Assembly (NCBI GenBank): GCA_963675955.2 | Contig: CAXXVR010000002.1 | Location: 1,606,396 to 1,670,395, forward strand | Direction: 5' to 3' | From: Desulfocicer sp963675955 | Lineage (GTDB): Bacteria > Desulfobacterota > Desulfobacteria > Desulfobacterales > Desulfobacteraceae | Length of the DNA stretch: 64,000 nucleotides | Program-made: the position numbers and the translations under genes | Notes under the pieces: generated by a model | What the model was told of the DNA's origin: nothing | What the model saw: the letters and a program-made list of their open reading frames with translations, nothing else | Databases searched by the model: none | Shown: positions 54,626 to 64,000 of the stretch, in pieces | Layout of the letters: every line of letters starts with the position of its first letter | Position numbering within the stretch: position 1 is the first letter of the stretch

Positions 54626-55560
54626 TCAATCCGCAGACTCCAAGTGACATTCAGGGGGAGAAGAAGCCGGTTTACCGCTGCTGCTGCCATAGTAAATGGC
54701 CGACAATGCCAGGGCCACCCCCACCCAGGCAGTGGTGGAGGTTTCCCGATGGAAAAAAAGTACATCCCACACAAAGGATAAAGAGGGTTGCAGCAGCAGA
54801 ACCAATCCGGCAATGGCCGCCGGAATCCGTGGTATGGATCGGGTGATGAGCATCCAGCCCAGGGTCTGACTCATGAGGCCCAGTCCCACAAGTGCTGCAC
54901 CGCTCTGGAGATCTGGAATGGCAAAGCTGTCATGGGTGCGGAGCATTTCCACGGCAAGGAAGGCCGCCGTTGCAAAGGAGATCACCATGAGATTAAAGGC
55001 GGGAGATGGGCTGGATGGCTGGGACTGGAGCTTTCGAAGGGATATCAGAAATCCGGTGTAAAAAACGGCGGTGAGAATGCCATACCAGATCCCCATGCGG
55101 TAGTCCGGGGTCAAGATGTCCCAGCGGATACCCACGATCATGAAAAGGCCCAGCAGGGCCGGTGGCACCGCCATAACAAATCGAAGGCCCGGCCGCTGTC
55201 CAAAAAGCATCCAACCGGCCACCGGCACGAAAAAAACCTGAAAGTTGCTTAAAATGGTGGCAAGTCCCGGCCCCACGTACTGAATGCTGCGGTGCCAGGC
55301 GTAAAGGTCCAGGGCAAAAAATAGTCCCGCCAGCAGGGACAATCCTGAAAATACTTTCTCATCCCTGTTTTTTTTCTGTGGATGCACACAAGTATCAACA
55401 GAAAAAATCCGCCCAGAAAAAAACCCGGTAAAAGGCAGAGGCTGTGGGGGGTAACGTGGGCAATCTTCACCCACACGGAGGAAAAGCTGATCATCATGGC
55501 TCCCAGAGTGGTTCTCACCAGAGCCTGGTCCGGCCTTAATTGTTCGTCGGTGTGGGACAT
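54626..55560 (-). pseudogene. EamA/DMT-family transporter with a frameshift in a poly-A run
   Basis: A 10-helix drug/metabolite transporter (EamA repeats) can be read if one base is added to an A8 run near 55,366-55,373 on the coding strand. The first part starts at 55,560 (MSHTDEQLRPDQALVRTTLG, behind CGGAG) and reaches ILVCIHRKK. The second, in another frame, continues NRDEKVFSGLSLLAGLFFAL to the end (AWVGVALALSAIYYGSSSG). The total length, about 310, is normal. The slip may be a sequencing error, a real mutation or a phase-variable tract. Substrate unknown. Confidence 0.75.
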
Positions 55561-55659
55561 GCTGCACTCCGGATGCTATGGGATTATGGATCATCAAAAA
55601 CATAAGACAACTTTAAATGTGAGTTGAATATCATTGCCGCCTAGGTTTGTCACCTTTTA

Positions 55660-56613
55660 TCATAAAACAGGGGATACAAGTTCATGAATCGTAATTTCCG
55701 GTGGACAGAAAAATCTTACGGGAACGCCCGATGATCCAGTGCCTCTTGAAGTATAGCCCTTCATGTCGTCATGGTTCCAGGCACCCTTGCAATATTTATT
55801 GGGGCATTTTGCGTTGGTCATGAGGGGAATACCGCCGGGAAGGCAGATCTGCCCCCCATGGGTGTGACCGCAAAGAAGGTAGTCAACCCCGGCGCTGGAT
55901 GCTTCAGCATAGGTTTCTGGTGTGTGCGACAGCAGGATTTTTACAGCCCCTTCGGGAATCTGGGATAATGCCTTTTCAATGTCATGGCAGCGATAGAGAT
56001 GGGCATCATCGATGCCGGCCAGCCATATTTTTGTCCCGTTTTTTTCAATGGGAACTGCCTCGTTTAAAAGCATTTGAATACCGGCAGATTCCAGATCGGG
56101 AACAAACTCAATGAAATCATGATTGCCCATAATGCCAAACTTGGGACAGTTTTCGCCCATGCAGTCTCCTATTTCCCTTGTCATGGCAAGGGCTTTTGCA
56201 TGGACATTCTGGGTCATAAACCGAAAGTCCCCTGTAAATACACAGATGTCTGCTGTAATTTCCTTGAGTATTCTTTTAAGACGTTCTCCCCTGTCCAGCA
56301 ACGCATCTGCGTGAATATCTGAAATCTGCAGTATTTTAAATCCATCGAACAGAGGGGGGAGGTTTTTAATGGGGACGATTACCCGTTCCAGCCTGTAATC
56401 AATGGCATTCTTGAGTCCCTTTTTATAAAGCCCTGTCATTTTCAACACGATCTTAAGTCCCACATGTATCCATGGGATATTTTCAAAATGGAAGTGGGCC
56501 GGGGTGTTTTTTGAATAAAAATTCGCAGCAAGGGTTACCTGGCGGATGAGACGTTTTGCAAGGTGGGCCTCTCCTGTTCTTTTTAACAGATGGGTATATA
56601 TATCTTTATCCAC
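55660..56613 (-). CDS. Metallophosphoesterase (calcineurin-like, YaeI type)
   Basis: A 317-residue protein. Binuclear-metal motifs are intact: ISDIHAD, FTGDFRF, GIMGNHDFIE, ILLSHTPETY and LLCGHTHGGQICLPGG. An N-terminal basic, partly amphipathic segment (RLIRQVTLAANFYS) may associate with membranes. The start is GTG at 56613 with GGAGAACT upstream. YaeI-type enzymes cleave phosphodiester bonds in lipids such as UDP-diacylglucosamine in some species; the substrate here is not determined. Confidence 0.88.
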   Translation of the reverse strand: MDKDIYTHLLKRTGEAHLAKRLIRQVTLAANFYSKNTPAHFHFENIPWIHVGLKIVLKMTGLYKKGLKNAIDYRLERVIVPIKNLPPLFDGFKILQISDIHADALLDRGERLKRILKEITADICVFTGDFRFMTQNVHAKALAMTREIGDCMGENCPKFGIMGNHDFIEFVPDLESAGIQMLLNEAVPIEKNGTKIWLAGIDDAHLYRCHDIEKALSQIPEGAVKILLSHTPETYAEASSAGVDYLLCGHTHGGQICLPGGIPLMTNAKCPNKYCKGAWNHDDMKGYTSRGTGSSGVPVRFFCPPEITIHELVSPVL

Positions 56614-56659
56614 AGTTCAGTTCTCCAGTAAACATGTCCGCACAGTTGTTTTGCTTCGG

Positions 56660-57020
56660 AGCGGCAGGGTTAACGGGCCGCCAAGTGTGACAGGTGGCCC
56701 AAATTGTGACCAAGCTCCATTTTTGTTATTGGTTGTGACCAAGCCTTCTGCAAAGTATGTTATACCGATTACCCTGTCAAAGACAAGAAGCAATCTGATT
56801 GCAGGTATTTTTCATTTCTCATTTACATTTTTTCATGCGCGTTTCTTTGCGGAGATTTTCCTCAAAAACGTTTGAAGTGTGGTAAGACCTTATTAGAAAA
56901 TAAAACTTCCGGGCAACCTCTGCAGAGAGTCTTTCCTGCGGGGTAATGGGAACCGGCCAATTGAGCCGTCTACGGTTCCGGGCCGGACCCATTGCCCCTC
57001 GGGGGGGCGGCATGATAACA
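56660..57020. repeat. Dispersed repeats and GC-rich hairpin between genes
   Basis: At 56,675-56,755: CAAGTGTGACAGGTGGCCC, AAATTGTGACCAAGCTCC and GGTTGTGACCAAGCC. At 56,940-57,015: TAATGGGAACCGGCCAATTG, GTCTACGGTTCCGGGCCGG and CCCATTGCCCCTCGGGGGGG, a relative of the hairpin at 21,705-21,800 (GGAACCGGACAATTGAGGTG, GTCTACAGTTCCGGTCCGGG, CCCATTGCCC). No gene in this gap. Confidence 0.65.
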
Positions 57021-57108
57021 TTTTCAATATTTGTTGTATCCCCTCATGACATACCGGTTTCTTAAAATCAGTACAAAAGCCAGTAGAAAGGAGCAAAAGG
57101 AGCATAAA

Positions 57109-58468
57109 ATGAAATATAGAGAAGAAAAAGACACTATGGGAATCGTTCGTGTCCCGGAAAACAGCTATTATGGTGCCCAGACCCAGCGGGCCGTGGATAA
57201 TTTTCCCGTAGGTGGTATGACATTGCCGTTGTCGTTTGTTTATTCCCTTGCCCTGGTGAAAAAATATGCAGCCAAGGTCAATGAATCCCTTGGTATCCTT
57301 GACTCTTCCATGGGAAACGCCATTGCCAGGGCGGCCCAGGAGGTAATGGAAGGTCAGTTTGATGATCAATTTGTGGTGGATGTATTTCAAACAGGGTCGG
57401 GCACCTCCACTAACATGAACATGAACGAGGTGCTGGCCTCCCGGGCCAATGAGATCCTGACGGGCAAAAAGGGCGGTAAATCACCGGTGCATCCCAATGA
57501 TCATGTCAATGCCGGGCAGTCCAGCAATGATATCATTCCAACGGTGATCCATCTGTCGGCATTGATCCAGATCACCACCCGGCTGTTGCCTGCCCTTGGT
57601 GCCCTTAAACATTCTCTGTCGGAAAAATCGCTGAAGTTTAAAGATGTGAAAAAGATTGGAAGAACCCATCTTCAGGATGCGGTGGCCATGACCCTGGGGC
57701 AGGAATTTTCCGGTTATGCAAGGCAGATGGCCCTGGGCATCCAGCGTCTTGAAGGGCTGAAGCCCCGATTGATGGAGCTTGCCCTGGGGGGAACTGCCGT
57801 GGGAAGTGGATTGAATGCCCATCCTGATTTTGCCCCACGGGTAATCCAGGCCATTGCTGCACATACAGGATTTGAATTCGGGAAGCAGAAAATCATTTCC
57901 AGGCCCAGGCCTGCCAGGACACCGCCGTTGAAGCCAGTGGGATTTTAAAATCCGTTGCCGTGTCCCTTGTTAAATTGCCAACGATATTCGGTGGCTGGCT
58001 TCGGGTCCCCGATGCGGTATCGGAGAGATTAACATCCCGTCCCTGCAGCCGGGTTCCTCCATCATGCCGGGAAAAGTCAATCCAGTAATTCCAGAGGCGG
58101 TGATCCAGGTGGCGGCCCAGGTAATGGGCAATGATACCACCATCATGGTGGGCGGGCAGGCTGGTAACTTTGAGTTGAATGTGATGCTGCCTGTGATTGC
58201 CTATAATTTGTTACAGTCCATTGAACTTCTCTCTTCGGTGTGCGCTTTGTTTGCCGAAAAATGTATTGAGGGCATTACCGCCAACGAACACAGATGCACC
58301 GCTTTTATTGAAAAGAGTCTGGCCATGGTCACCGGCCTTATTCCCCACATCGGGTATGACAGGGCTGCAGATATTGCAAAAAAAGCCCACAAAACGGGAA
58401 AGACCATCCGCCAAGTGGTCCTGGAAGATAAAATTTTACCGGAGAGTGTCCTTAATCATGTGGTATGA
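57109..58468 (+). pseudogene. fumC: Class II fumarate hydratase, frameshifted
   Basis: Fumarase C interconverts fumarate and malate. Start at 57109 behind AAGGAG. Motifs in frame 1: ENSYYGAQTQRAVDNFPVGG, DVFQTGSGTSTNMNMNEVLA, HPNDHVNAGQSSNDIIPTVI, GRTHLQDAVAMTLGQEF and GGTAVGSGLNAH. A shift near 57,884 leads to AENHFQAQACQDTAVEASGI in a second frame, and another near 57,975 (one A missing in TTAAATTGCC) leads to ANDIRWLASGPRCGIGEINI, then PGSSIMPGKVNPVIPEA. The protein ends at NHVV, a few residues short of normal, close to the junction with eukaryotic DNA. Sequencing errors at a weakly covered contig end explain this better than true decay. Confidence 0.85.
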
Positions 58469-58504
58469 AAAATGAGAACTTAGGGAGTCAGCAGTTTTTA
58501 ATTT

Positions 58505-61437
58505 ACCGTTAGATAAGAAGCAGTATTAGAAATAGAGCCTTTAGTATTATTTTATAAAAAATTGATTACCTAATACAAATTCAATTGTTTCTATGATTTA
58601 ATTAATAAATATTTCTGAATTATCTCTTTATGATTATCCTCTTCCTCATCAATACTATTTTGTCTCAACCTTTATTTCCCCGAATCATTTGGCTCATTTA
58701 ATTCAATTTCTTAAACTTCATTAAATATTGATTCGAGCTATTTATTATCATTGACATTAATTTATTGGTGTTAGAGAAGTTCATGCTAGAATGCGTGAGT
58801 AATTAATAAAATTATGTTATACTTATATATTTTAAGGTCCAAATTATTAATCATCTAATAAAGTTGATGATATTATTTAATTTTGATTTTTTTTGACCCA
58901 TAATGAGGTTTTCTTCTTTTACAATTTTGTTGCATAATTATTATTATAGGTTTTGGAAACAGCAACGAATGGAATTGCAATAATAGCGATTACTTAAATT
59001 AAATCTTGTAATATAATTAAATATATTACATAGGAGATAAATATGCATTGTTCATTTTAATTAAAATTATCAAAAATTTCATCTTTTCCCTAAAAATAGT
59101 TCCACAAAAATCAAAAAGTTACTTAATTTGCATCGCCCATCATAATTTTCAAAGGATTTGAAATGAGCATATTAATTATACTAGGAGCTTCTGAAGTATT
59201 ATTATCATAATTTTGATTCCATTTATAGAATATCATATAAATCATAAAAGCTATGTTAATAAGTTAGGAAAACAAAATAACCCAAAAGTAAAGTTCATAA
59301 AAATTAATTATGGAATGAATTCAAAAATGAAGTCAAGAATTGATCTAAAATGTATCCCATTAGCACCTTTTAATATAATTCCTAAAATTATTATTAATTG
59401 GGAAAGTAAAAAATAAAAATGACCAACAACCATTTGAATTACTCCAAAAATTACAGAGAGTTTCATTTTTAATGAATTATAAAATGTAATATCTTATTAA
59501 GAAATTGCCCAAATTGGATCTACTCCAAATGGATAAGTGCAATTTTACTGCTTAGTGACAGAATTATCCTTTTTGAATAAGTTTTAAGATATAATAAAAA
59601 ATAAACATCATTCACTGTATAGCAACTACCAATAAATTGGGACTTATAGAAACAAAATCATTATAACTTAGTCCACAAAAAAATGCAAATAATCCCATAA
59701 AGAATATTAAATATCTGGCTGAGTATAAAGGGAGAGTAAAGATCCGCCTGGTTTATATTTAATATTTTCTTGAAAATAAAGCAACATTGCCCCTAAATTG
59801 CATTTAAAAAATCTAAAATTAAACCAATTGTTGTTAATAATAATCCATGTCCCATATCTCCGAACATAACTCCAAATAGAAATGGAAATGTCATAATAGT
59901 AAATAACCTGGATTAACTTCTCTGTATCTCGGAATCCCGTATGTATCAACAATTAACTACCATTAATTATAAAATAAACAATTACTTAAAAAGCTGAAGT
60001 AAATTTATTGACTTAAAATCATGTTGGTGGTTACATATGTTTCGGATAATCATTTCCTGTAATTACCCACTAACAATTGACTATTTTTTGGATATTTCTT
60101 AAAGTGCTTGCATAACTCGTTCTTCTAGAATTTTTGCACACCAGCATTATCCATGGAAAATACTATTTTTAACTTGAATTTATTTAATGTGAAGTAAATT
60201 GTTTTTTCTTTTTCTAAGTAAAGTCTTAATTCTTCTAAGTATGAACAAGCCTTGATTCTTTTTAATAATAATAAATTTAATAAAAGTAACTTAGCGTCTT
60301 TACGAATATAAATCTAAAATAATATCAATTTAATTTTATGTCAATTGAATTAACTTTGAAAAATAAAATATTAAAAAAGTCTTACATCATACACCTCTTT
60401 TAGATTCTATGTAATTTCAATTTATTTCTAATTTAATTACTACAAATTGTATGGTAATTAAAATTTGGATGCACCGAGCGAATCACAAACTCTTGTCAAT
60501 TTATTTTTAAGCATTTCTAATGTTCCGCCAGTAAATATAATCAAAAATATTTTTTTTTATTCCAATAACATCTAAGATTTTTAATTTAATTCAAAGAAAT
60601 TAACCTTAGTTGATGCATTTAGTTAAATATTTTGAATAGCATCAATATCTTAAAATGTCACATAAGCGTTTCCTTTGCTCATTCTGAAAATTAGTCTTTC
60701 AAAACGCTAAGTATCTTCTTTTGGAATAATGCCAGCAAGGTAATTTATTTTTATAGAGTTCACTTGCTACAAGCACCCTATTATACTGAAGGCAGTTCAA
60801 TATCCATATCTTGAGGGTCAACTCTTCAAAAATTGATTAAATTTTTACAATGTTTACTTATTAAAGAATTGCTCTCCAATCAGTTGTTTTGAAGCATTTA
60901 AAACTGCTTAATATTCAATCCAAAAACTTTTTTTTTCTATAATATTGTCAAAATGTTTGATTTATTAATTCAATTAAGCATATTACAAATTAATTTCCGC
61001 TTCAACTTCAGGAAAATAACTGAAGATAAATTATTTAAATTTAGAATAAATAAAATTACCTATTTTCTGCTTTGCCACGAGCTGCTAATTTATTTTGAAG
61101 GTTAGTCTTGAAACAAAAATAGATTTTTTATAAAATTTAAATTCAAACTAAAATTATTCAGTATTTTTCACAATGAAAAACTGCTTGTCAACTTTTGCAT
61201 TTGTGTTTCAATAAATCAAGTTTATATTATAACTCTTCACAACGTTTAACATAGCTTTGATATGGTCGAGAAAACACATCTTCATTATCTATAAAGTGCA
61301 ATGCTTAAATTTCTCCTAATTCTTAAATATTTTAATTAATATCAGGTTAATTAAGTACAATTTAATATATTCCAGGCACTTTCATAAGGCATTATCAAAT
61401 TATATAATCCCATCTTTTCTGAGCGAAAGAGACTCAT
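58505..61437 (-). CDS. Ciliate V-type H+-ATPase subunit a (3' end missing, introns and indels)
   Basis: Subunit a of the vacuolar proton pump. From ATG at 61,437: MSLFRSEKMGLYNLIMPYES, then after an intron GEIQALHFIDNEDVFSRPYQ and KRCEELQYKLDLLKHK. Further on are IIFTGGTLEMLKNKLTRVCD near 60,500, VDTYGIPRYREVNPG and FPFLFGVMFGDMGHG near 59,850-59,930, PFGVDPIWAIS near 59,500 and FIPQLIFM near 59,310. The last readable exon, FVLG-SISNTASYL, spans a 31-nt intron (58,539-58,569). It stops about 58,512, where RLWALSLAH should follow. Several one-base indels break the frame, e.g. one T missing in NPGY-FTIMTF. The gene is cut by the junction. Confidence 0.85.
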
Positions 61438-62089
61438 TTTTAAATTTTATTTAATTTATAAAATTAATTTTTAAATATAATTCTTCAATTGAAAATATAT
61501 GTACATTTAAAAAAATAAAAGCTAAATAAATCAAAATATTTTTCATTTCAAAGTTGTTATTTTATTTGTAAGAATTTTGGTTGTTTTTAAATATTTTTGA
61601 TTTAGAATTATAAATTAATATTTTTTTTTGTTGACCTTAATTTATTAAAATAATTTGCCCATAATTATTAGTTATTAAATAAATTTATAAAATTTTTAAA
61701 ACAAAAATGAAATAATTTTTTGAAAGATTTATAAGCTGTACAAAAAGAAAACCGTTTCAAATTAATTTGCATTATTAATTATTCTTAGTGTTGAGTAATA
61801 TTAAATCCCGATCAAATTTCAATCAGTAATAAAATAGAAAAAATATAATATTGAATATTAATCTCAAAGCCAAAATTAATAATGTTAATAAACATTACCT
61901 TAAAATACTTTTTATAACACACTTTATTTCCACGGCCGTGAACATATTTATCAACCTTAAAACAATACAACATAAATAAATAATAATCAATTAAATTTGG
62001 AACTACCATAAAAAAGCAATAATGAAATAGTGATAATTAGTTCTGATGATGAAATTATTTCAGAAATAAATTGAATATAAATAATCAAA
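61438..62089. other. AT-rich intergenic region of the ciliate segment
   Basis: Very AT-rich sequence between the divergent V-ATPase and Ulp1-like genes. I see no conserved coding segment in it. It probably holds both promoters. Confidence 0.4.
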
Positions 62090-63273
62090 AAGAGTTCTCA
62101 AAACAAGAATTAATTAATCAAGAATTAAAAGAGTCTTTTATATCAGATATGAATTTTGATTTTTTAATTACATGTTGCATTGATTGCTTAAAAATCTATT
62201 AAGATATGAGTGAAGATTGGGAACAGTAAGAATTGAAGAATTAAACAATTAAATGTAATCAGTAAAGTTAGATTTAGGAACATATTGAAATAAAAAACTA
62301 ATAATTAAAAAGAAGAGAAATAATATAAACAAATGTTTCTCCTTTCCTTTTTTTTATTTGATTTTAATTAGCGAATAAATTTACAATAATTTAGTAAATT
62401 ATTTGACACTAAAATCAGCCGATGATAAAGAGATGTTTCCAATTCCAATTCTTGAAAATTTACTAACAGTTTTCAATTATTATAATTATTAGAATCTTAA
62501 CTACATAATTGTTGAGCATCCACATATTTCTGAGAAACTTTCTGTCAAAAATTTAAAAACATTAAAAAACAGTAATTGGCTAAATGACGAGGTAACTAAT
62601 TAATAACTTTAATAATAATATTAAGATTATAAATGGATATGTACGTTTAATAATGATATAAAATGAATAAAATTCTTAATTTCAAAAAATAAAAATAACA
62701 AATTCATTTTTTACCCAGAAGTTGTGAAAGGTAGCATTGATAATTACTAAAAAGTATTACGAATCTCATAAAGATAAAAAGTTTTATAATTGTTTTCTAT
62801 TTGAGATAAAAATTTTATATAGATAAATTTCTCTTATTCTAAATATTGATCCCAATAAATAATAATAATAATCATTGAATCTTTTGTGAAATTGATGTTC
62901 AAAAGAAGAAAATTATTCTAAATAATAGTTTAACGTAAAGTAAACTGACTTATGTTTTGTAAAATATAAAAAATTATTTAAATGCATTATCAAAAGCTTT
63001 ATAAGGTACCAAATTATTGTTTAATATGTATCGTTAGAACCTTTATCAGAATGGTCCTGTGAATTATCTGAGGATTTCCCGTAATAAAAAAATTGTTCAG
63101 ATTGCGGAGTATTTATGTTGAAAGGAATACACTATCGTGCAAGATAGAAGAAATGTACTTTTAGATAAAGGATATTCCTTATTTTCGGTAACATTATTTT
63201 TTTTATATTTTAATAAATAAAAAAAAGATTTTTAATTGCTACAGAACTGATTAATGGACACCTATTAAATTGA
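62090..63273 (+). CDS. Ciliate Ulp1/SENP-type SUMO protease (C48), approximate limits
   Basis: Read with TAA/TAG as Gln, a Gln-rich N-terminal part (FSKQELINQELKESFISDMN; DMSEDWEQQELKNQ) precedes the recognisable catalytic domain. LKTLKNSNWLNDEVTNQ at about 62,550-62,605 fits the Ulp1 W-L-N-D start. QQKNCSDCGVFMLKGI at about 63,080-63,130 contains the Q-x(n)-D-C-G-V-F box with the catalytic Cys. The His region between them is not clear, probably because of introns and indels. These enzymes remove SUMO from proteins. The start codon is not determined; a TGA at 63,271 is the likely stop. Confidence 0.65.
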
Positions 63274-63359
63274 ATTTCTAAAATATTAAATTTATGTTTA
63301 AATTTTGTTGAAAATTTGTTTTTTATAAACGAGCAAATTGGCTTGAATCATTTATACTC

Positions 63360-64000
63360 TCATTTTAATAATTGATCTGGAGTTCTGAACATTTTTCCGG
63401 CATACACACATTTTCCTTCTTTGATAATTTTTCTTCAATTCTAATCAATTAGTTATATTTGGCCAAACGCTCGCTTCTGCAAGGTGCACCAGTCTTAATT
63501 TCTCCAGTGCAAAGACCGACAACCAAGTCAGCAATAAATTGTCTTCAGTTTCACTCGCTTCTGTGACTGACCATAACACCTTTATGAGTTATTTGTTAAT
63601 AATAAATATTACCATAATTAGCACTTTATGAAAGATTAGATGCTTCAATAGCTTCTGTTAATGATCCAATTTAATTGACTTTCAATAACAAAGCATTGCA
63701 AGCATTTTTTTCAATTGAAGCTTTCACTCTGCTTGGGTTGGTCACTAATAAGTCATCTCCAACAATTTAAACTTTATCTCCAATTTATTTAGTCAAAAGG
63801 GCATATCTTTAAAGAACAATTAAAATTTTTATATAAAGATAAATGTTAACCCTTCCCAATCATCTTAATCAAATGGATCTTCAATGGAAACAATTGGATA
63901 TTTAGCACAGAATCCTTTGAAAATTTTCTCCGAGTTTTTCTGAATTAACTTTCTTTGAACCATCGTTATTGTCAGTTTTGAAATCCAAATCGTAGATTTT
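63360..64000 (-). CDS. Ciliate enolase, C-terminal part
   Basis: Enolase converts 2-phosphoglycerate to phosphoenolpyruvate. From the window end leftward: KIYDLDFKTDNNDGSKKV, CAKYPIVSIEDPFDQDDWEG, a 44-nt intron (63,807-63,850), YALLTKQIGDKVQIVGDDLL, VTNPSRVKASIEKNACNALL, LKVNQIGSLTEAIEASN, a 33-nt intron (63,580-63,612), VMVSHRS, EDNFIADLVVGLCTGEIKTG, APCRSERLAKYNQLIRIEEK and YAGKMFRTPDQLLK before TGA at 63,360. At least three one-base indels occur, e.g. an extra base in SHRS-GETED. The 5' part lies beyond the window. Confidence 0.9.

Larger units (their letters stand above)
58469..64000. other. Ciliate nuclear DNA segment (chimeric join)
   Basis: GC content falls sharply at 58,470-58,510. 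No bacterial gene is readable beyond this point. Three eukaryotic genes are found, with introns of 31-44 nt bounded by GT...AG and with TAA/TAG at conserved glutamine positions, for example FIP-Q-LIFM in V-ATPase (59,308-59,310), DPFD-Q-DDW (63,865-63,867) and KYN-Q-LIRI (63,449-63,451) in enolase. TGA acts as stop. This is the ciliate nuclear code (table 6). No telomere repeat is seen at the junction. Confidence 0.9.

Noticed and set aside
1..58468. tRNA or rRNA genes
   Set aside because: I looked for T-arm-like GGTTCGANTC and acceptor pairing in the gaps and found no convincing cloverleaf. The short matches lie in repeats.
59213..59416. 67-codon plus-strand frame in the ciliate part
   Set aside because: It is antisense to the V-ATPase subunit a exon that encodes FIPQLIFM.
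58469..64000. AT-rich bacterial genomic island or prophage
   Set aside because: No bacterial genes can be read, whereas conserved eukaryotic proteins with GT-AG introns and reassigned stop codons can.
58469..64000. Lateral transfer of ciliate genes into the bacterium
   Set aside because: The genes keep introns and non-standard codons, are cut at the junction, and lie in an error-rich contig end. An artefactual join is much simpler.

Overview
About 58.5 kb of this window is DNA of a Gram-negative bacterium with roughly 50% GC. It carries glycine-betaine/methylamine-type and ethanolamine catabolism, cobalamin uptake, a sigma-54 activator and a large chemosensory operon. These traits and the gene texture suggest a Desulfobacterales-like sulfate reducer; this is an inference, since no sulfate-reduction gene lies in the window. 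The last 5.5 kb (about 58,470-64,000) is not bacterial. It is AT-rich DNA with intron-split eukaryotic genes that read TAA/TAG as glutamine, i.e. ciliate nuclear DNA joined to the bacterial contig.

Layout. 1-4 kb: end of a sigma-54 activator, a sigma-54 promoter with paired upstream sites, a BCCT transporter and an MttB-family corrinoid methyltransferase. 4-7.3 kb: lipoprotein, small membrane protein, peptide-type solute-binding protein. 7.8-10.5 kb: aconitase. 10.7-21.2 kb, minus strand: a Wsp-like chemosensory operon (CheW, CheR-TPR, CheW, MCP, CheA-REC, CheB) ending in a REC-REC-kinase-REC hybrid instead of a diguanylate cyclase. 22-23.9 kb: ferredoxin-like protein and PadR regulator. 23.9-31.5 kb, minus strand: cobalamin riboswitch, TonB-dependent receptor, a BtuF-CbiZ-BtuF fusion and BtuCD. 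31.8-34.9 kb: amidohydrolase and EutBC. The corrinoid methyltransferase, B12 uptake with cobinamide salvage, and AdoCbl-dependent EutBC form a corrinoid theme.

35-54 kb is an accessory island. It holds a gutted SNF2 helicase, an IS66-type element, a 32-repeat CRISPR array and a complete AT-rich type I-F cas locus arranged divergently (cas8f-cas5f-cas7f-cas6f to the left, cas1 and cas2-3 to the right). A RloA-like ATPase and deleted DEAD-box and UvrD-type helicases follow.

The most interesting signal is just downstream of cas2-3. Two degenerate CRISPR repeats flank a 27-nt spacer, and a plausible promoter would start transcription at the first repeat. The first 11 nt of the spacer match the cas1 promoter exactly, next to a CC dinucleotide, the type I-F PAM. 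This looks like a CRISPR-derived guide RNA by which the interference complex represses its own cas1-cas2-3 operon.

54-58.5 kb holds a DUF1566-like protein, a frameshifted EamA transporter, a metallophosphoesterase and a frameshifted fumarase. The ciliate part carries most of a V-ATPase subunit a gene, a Ulp1-type SUMO protease and the 3' end of enolase. Single-base indels become frequent towards and past the junction, consistent with a low-coverage, chimeric contig end. A dispersed intergenic repeat family, recognisable by words such as GTGACCAAGCC and GGGGTCAGGCTTG, occurs at many sites in the bacterial part.
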